Assembly: GCF_910589745.1 (NCBI RefSeq)
Contig: NZ_OU342399.1
Span: 1,364,001 to 1,428,000, forward strand
DNA: 64,000 nt
DNA from: Candidatus Arcticimaribacter forsetii
Lineage (GTDB): Bacteria; Bacteroidota; Bacteroidia; Flavobacteriales; Flavobacteriaceae
Direction: 5' to 3'
Shown here piece by piece: positions 56,156 through 64,000 of the stretch. The stretch's first letter is position 1, and every line of letters starts with the position of its first letter. A model generated the notes under the pieces. The model ran no database searches and was not told the DNA's origin. It saw nothing but the letters and a program-made list of their open reading frames with translations. A program made the position numbers and the translations under genes.

Positions 56156-57176
56156 GAACTCTAGGGTTCATCAACTTAAACCACAACGGAGGAACCAGTG
56201 CAATTAAAATACTCGTAGGATAACCAAAAGGAAGTTGAGGACTTTCCCGTTTGTGTTCTAAAACTTGATACTTCTTGGACGCCTTGTAATGATGGTCACT
56301 GTGTCGGGTTAGCTCGTACAAAACTATTCTACCAATTAGATGATTAGAGTTCCAAGAATGTATCGTTTGAACTCGCTCATAACGTCCTGATCCTGTTTTA
56401 CTTCTCAAAAGCCCATAATGCTCTATATAGTTGATGGTCTCAAGAAAAAGAAAGGAAAGCACACCAACTGATATACCAAAAAGCATAGTTTCAAAACCAA
56501 ATAAGAAGTACAATGAAGCTAAATACAATCCTTGAAATAAAATATAGAAAATCATTTCGTTTTTCAAAGACAAAAATGATTTGTTTGCAGATTTTAATAA
56601 ATGAATCTGAATATTCCAAGCACTAAAGTATTGCCTTATAACCGAAGTGACCCAAAAATGATATAAGACCTGATTGTAACGAGAAGTTGCTGGATCTTCA
56701 GAGGTTGCAACTTTCTTATGATGTCCAAAATTATGCTCTAAATAAAAATGCATATACAAACATGGCATCAGCAAAAGCTTTGACATTGTTTGTTCAATTC
56801 TTGTTTTTCTGTGCCCTAATTCATGAGCAACATTTATTCCATTGGTTGCTAATAAAATCCCCAAGGAAAGAACTAAACCTATTTGCTCTGAGGTAGTTAA
56901 TTCTCCTAAAGAGATAACATAAAACCCATACCCTAAAATTCCAAAAACAAGAGGAAGATTCCCGTACAACATAACGTCAAAAAGGATGTTTTTAAGTCGG
57001 CTAGACTTATCATCTTCTGCTAACTCATGTTCCGGACTTTGAACTAAAACCTCTAACAAAGGGATGACTATAAATGCATAAAATACAGATCCGTAAGAAT
57101 ATATCCCTAGAAAGTATATGGACAAAAGAGTCGATAAAGGGATACTGTAAGCAAATAAGTATTTCAAATCTTTCAT
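56133..57176 (-). CDS. alkB: Alkane 1-monooxygenase AlkB-type
   Basis: 347 residues with six membrane segments and all histidine boxes of the diiron hydroxylase: HELGHR at 118-123, EHNFGHHKK from 147, NYIEHYG at 249-255 (the AlkB signature), and [14 protein letters not shown] from 291. It inserts oxygen at the terminal carbon of medium-chain alkanes, using electrons from rubredoxin. No rubredoxin or rubredoxin reductase gene is in the window, so the electron donor is encoded elsewhere. The only neighbours are unrelated (fbp, transporter). The substrate could also be another hydrophobic chain. Confidence 0.9.
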   Translation of the reverse strand: MKDLKYLFAYSIPLSTLLSIYFLGIYSYGSVFYAFIVIPLLEVLVQSPEHELAEDDKSSRLKNILFDVMLYGNLPLVFGILGYGFYVISLGELTTSEQIGLVLSLGILLATNGINVAHELGHRKTRIEQTMSKLLLMPCLYMHFYLEHNFGHHKKVATSEDPATSRYNQVLYHFWVTSVIRQYFSAWNIQIHLLKSANKSFLSLKNEMIFYILFQGLYLASLYFLFGFETMLFGISVGVLSFLFLETINYIEHYGLLRSKTGSGRYERVQTIHSWNSNHLIGRIVLYELTRHSDHHYKASKKYQVLEHKRESPQLPFGYPTSILIALVPPLWFKLMNPRVPRTMLPQ

Positions 57177-57231
57177 GTCAAAAAGCTTAAAATTTGAAGT
57201 TTAAGGTAAGCAAAATATTCTAAAAAACTGA

Positions 57232-58077
57232 CTAACCCTTACGACTCTTATAAATAACGTTTAATGAAAGGCTAACAATTACAAGTGCTGTCCCTAATAA
57301 ATTCCAAAAAGTATACACTTCTTGAAAATAGAAAATACCTAAAGAGAGTGTAAATACTACCTCTACATACTTAAAAGGAGCAATCATATACGCTTGTCCA
57401 AACTGAAAAGCTTTAGTCATGAATAACTGACCAAAATACCCGAAAATTCCTAGAGAAAATAACAACATCCAATCGACTAAATCTACTGGTTTAATCCAAT
57501 AAAATAAGGTTCCTATTCCTCCTACTATCGTAGCTATCCCCATGAAATAATGTACTACAATTACAGGATGGTCTTGGTGTCCAATTTTACTAATTAATAT
57601 ATAAACTATGGAACTAAAAAAAGCAGCACCAATCGCAAAAGCGACTCCTACTTTTGAAGAAGTAGAATCAAAATCTTTGATTAAAACTACTCCAATAAAA
57701 GCAATGATAAAAAAAAACCACTGTAAAGGGAGTATTTTTTCTTTAAGAAAAATAACAGCTAATATGGCTGCAAATAATGGAGCTACATAACGAAGGGTTA
57801 CAGCAGAACCCACTGAAATAAATTGAACCGAAGCAAAGAATAAAATCATAGAAGTCACTCCAACCAGCCCTCTATAAATAAGTAATGGCATTTTATTCCC
57901 TCTAAATGATATCTTATTGTATTTCAGGAAAATAGTAGTGAAAAACAAGGACCCGATAGATCTAAAAAAAACCAGCTGAAAAGGCGAATAATGATTGAGT
58001 TCTTTGATTATAGCATTCATTAATGCAAATGCTAAAGTACTTAGCAACATAAACCGAATAGCCTCTGATAGATTTTT
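57232..58077 (-). CDS. EamA/DMT-family transporter
   Basis: 281 residues if translation begins at the TTG at 58077, my preferred start, because LKNLSEAIRFMLLSTLAFALMN leads straight into TM1. An earlier TTG (58107) and a later ATG (58050) are alternatives. Ten membrane helices in two EamA repeats. Substrate is unknown; exporters of this family move amino acids, nucleotides or other metabolites. It lies 55 bp after the alkB start codon on the same strand and so may be transcribed with it. Confidence 0.85.
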   Translation of the reverse strand, partial: KNLSEAIRFMLLSTLAFALMNAIIKELNHYSPFQLVFFRSIGSLFFTTIFLKYNKISFRGNKMPLLIYRGLVGVTSMILFFASVQFISVGSAVTLRYVAPLFAAILAVIFLKEKILPLQWFFFIIAFIGVVLIKDFDSTSSKVGVAFAIGAAFFSSIVYILISKIGHQDHPVIVVHYFMGIATIVGGIGTLFYWIKPVDLVDWMLLFSLGIFGYFGQLFMTKAFQFGQAYMIAPFKYVEVVFTLSLGIFYFQEVYTFWNLLGTALVIVSLSLNVIYKSRKG

Positions 58078-58175
58078 CAAGCAAAAAATTTTTGCAAAGA
58101 TGGTCAAAAATACAAAGCAGACTTAAAATAACCCGCTATATTTTATCCTTATAAAACCAATATAAAAACCTAATT

Positions 58176-58951
58176 TTGAAAAAAAAATAAGTATCGAAAC
58201 TTCCTCTTTTTCAGAAATCATCTCACACCCAAGTTTTTACCTAGCTGCTATTGCCGCTATGTTTCTGGGAATTTCTAAATCCGGTATTAAAGGAATTGCT
58301 GCTCTTATTGTAACACTTCTCGTTATTAGCTATGGAGCTAGAGCATCAACAGGGATAATTATGCCTTTACTTATTGTTGGAGATATTTTTGCTATTGTGT
58401 ATTACAATCGTTTTACTCAATGGTCCTATATACTGAAGATGATCCCGTGGACCATGGCTGGAGTATTATTAGGAGTGTTTTATGGATATAGTATAAACGA
58501 GGAAAGTTTTCGAATTGGGATGGCTATTATCATTCTAATTTCTGTTATTGTTATGTACTATTGGGATTTACAGAAAAACAAAAAAGTACCTACCCATTGG
58601 AGTTTTGCTGGTTTACTCGGAATTACAGCTGGTTTTACAACCATGATAGGTAATTTAGCCGGTGCATTTGCGAACATATATTTTCTAGCTCAAAAACTTC
58701 CTAAAAATGAATTTATAGGAACAGCAGCATGGTTGTTTTTCATAATAAACATTTTTAAACTACCCTTTCACATTTTAGTCTGGGAAACCATTAACTTAAA
58801 TTCAATTAAAATTAGTTTAACACTAATTCCTGTTTTGTTATTGGGTCTTCTAGTTGGAATTAATTTAGTCAAGAAAATAAAAGAAAATACTTATCGTAAA
58901 ATCATATTATTTTTCACTGCACTTGGTGCGGTTATTATATTTTTCAATTAA
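58176..58951 (+). CDS. TauE/SafE-family membrane transporter (start region shifted)
   Basis: An unambiguous ATG frame runs from 58259 to 58951 (230 residues), but it begins in the middle of TM1. The same frame is open further upstream (to a TAA at 58163-58165) and encodes SEIISHPSFYLAAIAAMFLGISKSGIKG, a proper first helix. No canonical start lies in it. A TTG at 58176 is followed by nine A and then TAA; with ten A it would read MKKKISIETSSFSEIIS in frame. Either one A has been lost (or misread) or slippage on the A run restores the frame. The family (eight helices) exports sulfite or organosulfonate or imports anions; its substrate here is unknown. It overlaps acs by 8 bp. Confidence 0.75.
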
Positions 58952-60854
58952 TAAGTGTTGTTTTTATTTCCTCAACTATTTCAGGATTTAACAAAGTTGA
59001 AACATCTCCTAATTGATCAAATTCATAGGAGGCTAATTTTCTCAATATTCTTCTCATTATTTTTCCACTTCTAGTTTTTGGCAATCCACTAACAACCACA
59101 ATTCGGTCTGGCTTTGCAATGGGTCCGATTGTATCCGAAATTAATTGTCTTATTTCCTTTATTAAATTCTCGGTATTCTCAGTATTTTGATACAGAATTA
59201 TATAGGCAATTAAAGCATTCCCCTTTAAGTCATGAGGATATCCAACTACAGCACTTTCTACAACTTCAGGGTGTTCGTTTATAATGTTTTCAATTGGTGC
59301 AGTTCCTAAATTATGCCCTGATACAATAACAACATCATCAACTCTTCCTGTTATTCTGTAGTTCCCATCTTCATCTCTTAGAGCACCATCTCCAGGGAAA
59401 TATCGACCCGGAAAAGCAGAAAAATAAACCTCTTGATAACGATCATGATCTTGCCAAATAGTTCGTGCAATAGATGGCCAAGGATAATTAACAGTCAATA
59501 TACCCTCTGCTTGCTTTTCCATTTGTGGTACTCCTTTATCATTAACCAAAGCCGCTTGAATTCCAGGTAAAGGAAGCGTTGCATAAGTAGGTTTGTGTGG
59601 AGTCACCCCAGATAAATTTGAAATTAAAATACCTCCTGTTTCCGTTTGCCACCAGGTATCTACAATAGGAAGTTTATTTTTTCCTACATGGGTATGATAC
59701 CATTTCCAAGCTTCTTCGTTTATCGGTTCACCAACGGACCCTAAGGTTTTTAAACTACTTAGATCATGGTTGGTTACATGAGTCGTTGGATGTTTCGCTA
59801 AAGCTCGAATTGCTGTTGGAGCTGTATAAAACTGATTTACTTTGTGTTTTTCACAGATTTCCCAAAATCGATCCCATTTAGGATACGAAGGAACCCCTTC
59901 AAAATGTAACGTTGTTGCTCCACAAGCAAGAGGTCCGTAGACCATATAACTATGTCCTGTTATCCAGCCTATATCTGCAGTACACCAAAAAATATCTTCT
60001 GGAGCAGTCTGAAATACGTTCATAAAACTGTAAGCAGTATACACCATGTAACCTCCGCAAGTATGAACCATTCCCTTAGGTTTTCCGGTAGAACCAGAGG
60101 TATATAAAATAAATAAAACATCTTCAGAATCCATAATTTCGGGGGTGCAATTTGTAGATAATCCATCTACAAAGTCATGCCACCAAACATCAATACGATT
60201 ACTCCAGCTGATCGATTCAAAAGTTCGTTGTAATACAATACATTTTTTTATTGTATCGCAAGACTTTAATGCATCATCAGCTATATCTTTCAGAGGAACG
60301 GTCTTGTCACCTCTAAAAGCTCCATCGGCTGTTATTAAGCATTTAGAACCTGAATCTTGAATTCTAGCAGCAAGTGCTGCTGAAGAAAATCCTGCAAAAA
60401 CTACGGTATGAATAGCTCCAATTCGAGCACAAGCGAGAACTGCAATTGTTAATTCTGGAACCATCGGCAAGTAAATACAAACTCGATCCCCTTTTGATAT
60501 CCCTTGGTTTTTTAAGCCGTTTGCAAACTTACAAACTGCTTCAAGCAATTCTTTATAGCTGTAGTTAACTGATTTATCGCCAGGTTCGTTAGGCTCCCAT
60601 ATAAGAGCAAGCTTATCAGGATTTTCTTTAACATGGCGATCTAAACAATTTTCTGTAATATTTAATTTTCCTCCTTTAAACCACTCGGTCGAAGGTACAT
60701 CATTCCAATTGTAATTTAAGACGTTATCAAACGGAGTCTTCCACTCGAAAGTATTTGCAATGTCTTTCCAAAATTCTTCTGGGTTTTTTATAGCATATTG
60801 CTGGGACTCTCTATACTCGTCTAAGGAATTAATTCTATAATTTTCGAGTGACAT
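58944..60854 (-). CDS. acs: Acetyl-CoA synthetase (acetate--CoA ligase)
   Basis: 636 residues, full length. Acetate plus ATP and CoA give acetyl-CoA via acetyl-AMP. LYTSGSTGKPKGMVHTCGGY is the P-loop of the adenylate-forming family, WWQTETGG the acetyl-AMP site, ITGRVDDVVIVSGHNLGT the hinge, and PKTRSGKIMRRILRKLA carries the catalytic lysine that is regulated by acetylation in other bacteria. DUF983 is divergent on the other side, with a 106-bp gap. Confidence 0.95.
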   Translation of the reverse strand: MSLENYRINSLDEYRESQQYAIKNPEEFWKDIANTFEWKTPFDNVLNYNWNDVPSTEWFKGGKLNITENCLDRHVKENPDKLALIWEPNEPGDKSVNYSYKELLEAVCKFANGLKNQGISKGDRVCIYLPMVPELTIAVLACARIGAIHTVVFAGFSSAALAARIQDSGSKCLITADGAFRGDKTVPLKDIADDALKSCDTIKKCIVLQRTFESISWSNRIDVWWHDFVDGLSTNCTPEIMDSEDVLFILYTSGSTGKPKGMVHTCGGYMVYTAYSFMNVFQTAPEDIFWCTADIGWITGHSYMVYGPLACGATTLHFEGVPSYPKWDRFWEICEKHKVNQFYTAPTAIRALAKHPTTHVTNHDLSSLKTLGSVGEPINEEAWKWYHTHVGKNKLPIVDTWWQTETGGILISNLSGVTPHKPTYATLPLPGIQAALVNDKGVPQMEKQAEGILTVNYPWPSIARTIWQDHDRYQEVYFSAFPGRYFPGDGALRDEDGNYRITGRVDDVVIVSGHNLGTAPIENIINEHPEVVESAVVGYPHDLKGNALIAYIILYQNTENTENLIKEIRQLISDTIGPIAKPDRIVVVSGLPKTRSGKIMRRILRKLASYEFDQLGDVSTLLNPEIVEEIKTTLIN

Positions 60855-60960
60855 TGGTTTAATTTTTATAAGATTTTAAATATAAAAAATATAGTAAGAA
60901 TCTCTTTAAAAGATATTATAAATTATCATAAAAGGTTTTATTTTTGGGTAAATTAATTTT

Positions 60961-61335
60961 ATGATATTTAAGAAAGGAAATAAACTAAACAGCATACTCC
61001 CAATTCGATGTCCACAATGTCACAAAGGAAAATTCTTAGAAAAACCTGTTTACAATTTCTCTAGCTTTACAAAGGTAAGGTCAAAATGCGAACATTGTAA
61101 TTTAAATTATAGCTTAGAGCCTAGTTTTTATTTTGGATCCATGTACATTTCTTATGGAATAGGAGTCGCTATTATGGTAGCTACTTCCATTATATCCAAT
61201 TGGATTACAAACGTATTTTCTTTTAAAGCAACCTTTATTGCAATCTGTGCTGTTCTTTTAATATTAGGTCCCTACATAAATGCGCTTTCAAAAATTATTT
61301 GGGCAAATATTTTTTTCAAATATAGGGGTGAATAA
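60961..61335 (+). CDS. DUF983 membrane protein
   Basis: 124 residues. An N-terminal zinc-ribbon-like CPQCHKGKF and CEHCNLNYSLEPSFYFGSMYISYGIGV is the DUF983 signature, followed by two membrane segments. Function is unknown. TATTTTTG at 60939-60946 is the likely -7 box, leaving a very short leader. It converges on the SGNH hydrolase with a 13-bp gap. Confidence 0.9.
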   Translation: MIFKKGNKLNSILPIRCPQCHKGKFLEKPVYNFSSFTKVRSKCEHCNLNYSLEPSFYFGSMYISYGIGVAIMVATSIISNWITNVFSFKATFIAICAVLLILGPYINALSKIIWANIFFKYRGE

Positions 61336-61348
61336 AACTAGAGTTAAT

Positions 61349-62095
61349 TTACTTTAAAGCTTTTAAAATAATTTCTTCCATTACTTTATAACCTGCTAAA
61401 TTTGGATGAACAAGATCATCATTTGAAGTGAATTCTGGTACCTTTAATCCTCCATTTAAATCCACCATCGATGAATAATAATCTACATATGACACCTTGT
61501 TCTTTTCGCAGTATTTTTTTAAGATAGAATTCAGCTTCATCACTTTGGGAGCAGGTTCTAAACCAGGAGACCAAGGGAAGTCTATTGCGGGAAGTGTAGA
61601 ACAAATATAAACTGATATATCATTAGCCATTGCAATCTCTGTCATAGAAATTATGTTCTCAGCAATATGTTCAATAGCTATTGGACCTGTATTTCGAGCG
61701 ATATCATTTATACCTGCTAAGATAACAACACTTTTAGGTTTAAGATTAACGACATCTGATCTAAATCTTACAAGCATTTGTGGTGTTGTTTGCCCGCCAA
61801 TACCTCTGTTTATAAATGGATTATTTATAAAAAAATCTTGGTTAAAGGAGCTCCAACCTGAAGTAATGGAATTTCCTATAAAAACAACACGATTTGGGTC
61901 TTCAATTTTTTGTAGTTTTTCATTTTCAACTTTAAACATGCCTAAATTCCCCCAATCCATCAAGGTTCCATTACCTGCGATTGTGATTTTAGGCAATCCC
62001 AAAATTTTATCATAATTATCAGCTCCAATTAAATCTTGAGCATTAGCGGTCACAGTCAAAAAAAATAAGATCGTAGTAATTTGCTTAATGTTCAT
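61349..62095 (-). CDS. SGNH/GDSL-type hydrolase, secreted
   Basis: 248 residues with a signal peptide (VTANAQ). FIGNSITSGW is block I with the nucleophile Ser, GIGGQTTPQML block II (Gly), VILAGINDIARN block III (Asn), and DDLVHPNLAGY block V with the catalytic Asp and His. The family comprises lipases and acetyl-esterases; many relatives in this group deacetylate sugars. It overlaps the upstream esterase by 11 bp and is therefore in an operon with it. Confidence 0.9.
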   Translation of the reverse strand: MNIKQITTILFFLTVTANAQDLIGADNYDKILGLPKITIAGNGTLMDWGNLGMFKVENEKLQKIEDPNRVVFIGNSITSGWSSFNQDFFINNPFINRGIGGQTTPQMLVRFRSDVVNLKPKSVVILAGINDIARNTGPIAIEHIAENIISMTEIAMANDISVYICSTLPAIDFPWSPGLEPAPKVMKLNSILKKYCEKNKVSYVDYYSSMVDLNGGLKVPEFTSNDDLVHPNLAGYKVMEEIILKALK

Positions 62096-62864
62096 TTTGT
62101 TTCGTTTTAGAATATATCCATTTCAAAAAATCTTCCTCAGCGAATGCAAAATCCCAACTAATATGATCAATATTTTCATATATAGTCATCCTAGGATTTC
62201 CTCCTGCTTTTTTTATGGCTTTTACAAGATCCAAGGTTCTTTTAGGGCTTACAACTTTATCATCAGAACCATGAAAAACCCATAAGGGTACTTTATTAGC
62301 GTATTGATCAACAAATTTTGTACTTCCATTTCCACAAATAGGAGTTGCAGCAGCAAACATATTGGGTCTCCTATATAAAATCTCAAAAGTCCCCATAGCA
62401 CCCATAGACAAACCACTAACATAAACTCTATTTTTGTCAACTTGTTTCTTTTGAATGAACTCATCCATTAAAAGGATGACTAATCCCAAATTTTTATTTG
62501 GTTCAGAAGGTTCATCAGGAAACGTTATATCCCAAGAGTCAGATTTTAAGTTAGGCCATCTATCATTTTCTGGACATTGTGGGAAAAGTACCCAGGAATT
62601 ATATTTCACTCTGTTTTCAGGTTCTAAAAAAAGTGCTCCTCCATGCTTAAGCTGTGAAATATTATCAGCACCTCTTTCTCCAGAGCCATGCAAAAACAGA
62701 TGAACAGGGTATTGTTGATTAGGGTTATAATTCAAGGGTTTTAAAAGTCTATATTTAAGAGTATCTTTTTTAAAAACAAAAAACTCATGTTCGTATAAAT
62801 CAAAATTTTGTGAACTTAAATCACAAAAATGAAGTAAAAAAAAAAGTAAGCTTATGTATTTCAT
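62085..62864 (-). CDS. Alpha/beta-hydrolase (prolyl oligopeptidase/esterase type), secreted
   Basis: 259 residues. A signal peptide (LHFCDLSSQ) precedes the hydrolase domain. PVHLFLHGSGERGADN is the oxyanion loop, GLSMGAMGTFEIL the nucleophile elbow (G-x-S-M-G), WVFHGSDDKVVSP the acid, and NIDHISWDFAF the catalytic His. It resembles poly-esterases and PHB-depolymerase-like enzymes. Together with the SGNH hydrolase it may remove acyl groups from extracellular glycans (inferred). cutC precedes it by 24 bp. Confidence 0.88.
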   Translation of the reverse strand: MKYISLLFFLLHFCDLSSQNFDLYEHEFFVFKKDTLKYRLLKPLNYNPNQQYPVHLFLHGSGERGADNISQLKHGGALFLEPENRVKYNSWVLFPQCPENDRWPNLKSDSWDITFPDEPSEPNKNLGLVILLMDEFIQKKQVDKNRVYVSGLSMGAMGTFEILYRRPNMFAAATPICGNGSTKFVDQYANKVPLWVFHGSDDKVVSPKRTLDLVKAIKKAGGNPRMTIYENIDHISWDFAFAEEDFLKWIYSKTKQNEH

Positions 62865-62888
62865 TTGATTTAAATTTTTAACTATAAA

Positions 62889-63599
62889 TTATTTACAATG
62901 ACTAATTATTTTTTTTAATTTCTCATCATCCAACTGATATTGAGTCTGTTTTAAAAAAGATAACTCTATAACCTTTATAAAATCTTTTGGAATCTCTTTT
63001 TTGGCTGAAAGATGAATCCAATCAAATTTTGGATATGTAAAAAGGGCACAATTTAAATGGCTTATTCCACCCCCTGGCATAATATCTAGAGCTCCATTAG
63101 ACAATAATTTCAATTGTTTAAGCAATTCAAATCCATCCGCAGCATGTTCTTTTTGACCAGCTGTCAAAATTGTATTGAAACCAACATCAATTAGCTGTTC
63201 TAGAGCCTCTAATGGATTTTTAACCACATCAAAAGCACGATGAAAAGTTAAAGAAGTTGACCCAGCAACAGATCGTATTTCTTTTAACTTACCTAGCGGT
63301 AGATTATGATTAGAATCGGTTATACCAACCACTAAACCAGTAACTCCAATTTCTTTAAAACGATGCATATCTTTTAAAATAAGATCGTATTCTTTTGAAG
63401 TGTAATTGAAATCGCCACTTCGTGGTCGAATTAAAACATGAATTGGAATTTTAAGTTCAGCAAGAATCTGCTCTATCAAACCTAGGGATGGTGTTACCCC
63501 CCCAACAGACAATTCTGTACATACTTCAACTCGATCTGCTCCTAGAAATTGTGCTTTTAAAGCATCTTCAAAACTAGTAACACAAACTTCAATATTCAT
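62889..63599 (-). CDS. cutC: CutC-family protein (TIM barrel)
   Basis: 236 residues, full length. NIEVCVTSFEDALKAQFLGADRVEVCTELSVGGVTPSLGLI starts the barrel; HVLIRPRSGDFNYTSKEYD and MPGGGISHLN are further CutC motifs. It was named for copper homeostasis in E. coli, but that role is weakly supported. In Bacteroidota the gene often lies next to N-glycan degradation genes, as here with a GlcNAc-asparaginase divergent 107 bp away. Function in this setting is unknown. Confidence 0.92.
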   Translation of the reverse strand: MNIEVCVTSFEDALKAQFLGADRVEVCTELSVGGVTPSLGLIEQILAELKIPIHVLIRPRSGDFNYTSKEYDLILKDMHRFKEIGVTGLVVGITDSNHNLPLGKLKEIRSVAGSTSLTFHRAFDVVKNPLEALEQLIDVGFNTILTAGQKEHAADGFELLKQLKLLSNGALDIMPGGGISHLNCALFTYPKFDWIHLSAKKEIPKDFIKVIELSFLKQTQYQLDDEKLKKIISHCK

Positions 63600-63706
63600 A
63601 ATTTTAATATTCTTACAAATTCAGACTATATTATAAAAAATCAACAACTATTGAACTAAAAAAACGCATAATCTCTTTAAATTTCATATTTTCAATAAAA
63701 ATAATC

Positions 63707-64000
63707 ATGAAAAGAAGGTCTTTTTTAGGAAAAACATTGATTGGAAGTCTAGCAACATTGATAGTGCCTAAAGCACTTTCAGCGTCAAACAAACCAAATT
63801 TCTCAGAGGTTATAAAAAACGAAAAAGGTCCAATATCTATATGTACTTGGAATTTTGTAAAAGCTAATGCTGCAGCAGGGAAAGCTTTAGAATCAGATTT
63901 AGATGCACTCAGCTCAGCTATAAAGGCAGCTGAAGTTGAAGAATTAAATGATAAAAACACAACCGTAGGCTATGGCGGAGCACCTGATCGGGAAGGTAAT
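63707..64000 (+). CDS. N4-(beta-N-acetylglucosaminyl)-L-asparaginase, partial
   Basis: The first 98 residues are in the window, and the gene continues past the right edge. It begins with a Tat-like or Sec signal (KRRSFLGKTLIGSLATLIVP). Next come ISICTWNFVKANAAAGKALE and VGYGGAPDREGN, the characteristic start of aspartylglucosaminidase, an Ntn-hydrolase that releases GlcNAc from the asparagine of N-glycoproteins. The catalytic Thr would lie outside the window. The neighbours (cutC, two esterases) fit a glycan-use locus. Confidence 0.88.
   Translation, partial: MKRRSFLGKTLIGSLATLIVPKALSASNKPNFSEVIKNEKGPISICTWNFVKANAAAGKALESDLDALSSAIKAAEVEELNDKNTTVGYGGAPDREGN

Overview
The window comes from a marine member of the Flavobacteriaceae (Bacteroidota). 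The DNA is AT-rich. Several start regions carry the Bacteroidota promoter box TAnnTTTG, some with an upstream TTG, and Shine-Dalgarno sites are not obvious. Many genes belong to families typical of the phylum: DUF4290 beside murA, DUF2911, DUF983, DUF6174, a fused ResB-CcsA cytochrome c assembly protein and a large secreted zinc protease. An AlkB alkane monooxygenase, Na+-coupled transporters and a large photolyase cluster suit a sunlit marine habitat. No insertion sequence, prophage, CRISPR array or rRNA was seen. There is one tRNA gene.

Layout. 1-5921 (minus): the N-terminal ~1,970 residues of a giant secreted repeat protein with a TTG start. It has eleven ~143-residue DUF11-like units, then a jellyroll-like segment and Ca2+-binding aspartate repeats, and it runs off the left edge. 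6.2-20.2 kb: mixed genes, namely a secreted NTF2-like protein, an aminotransferase plus a zinc-finger/FAD monooxygenase operon, a GMC oxidoreductase, a K+ channel, a Na+/H+ antiporter, an atypical NRAMP-like transporter, a thioesterase, a long acyl-CoA dehydrogenase, an HxlR regulator and a CotH-family lipoprotein. 20.3-29.6 kb: ABC-F ATPase, zinc protease, TerB-like protein, and an operon of CcsBA, an EamA transporter and a DUF6174 lipoprotein. 29.8-36.8 kb: a forward operon of DUF2520 protein, kdsC, maf, a secreted protein of unknown function, a PIG-L deacetylase, a 35-residue membrane mini-protein and a sodium:solute symporter.

37.8-45.0 kb is the most distinctive block. It is a tightly overlapping light-repair operon: SRPBCC protein, SDR, class I photolyase, DUF2256 zinc ribbon (43 aa), cry-DASH, Fe-S (6-4) photolyase, a fourth photolyase-like flavoprotein that has lost the WQW tryptophans, and a TIGR03643 protein. 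Two 12-bp direct repeats 21 bp apart overlap its likely promoter, in the place expected for a MerR/CarH-type light-responsive repressor. 45.0-64.0 kb: mostly housekeeping genes (murA, DUF4290, DUF493, a P-loop ATPase, recQ, fmt, HU, YqgE, trxB, fbp, acs), plus alkB, tRNA-Met, two transporters and, at the right edge, a group that may take part in N-glycan breakdown (SGNH hydrolase, esterase, cutC, N4-GlcNAc-asparaginase).

Three kinds of gene could be missed by routine calling: two mini-genes (35007-35114 and 40308-40439), two genes whose conserved N-terminus lies upstream of any canonical in-frame start (47414-47965 and 58176-58951), and the giant TTG-start gene at the left edge.
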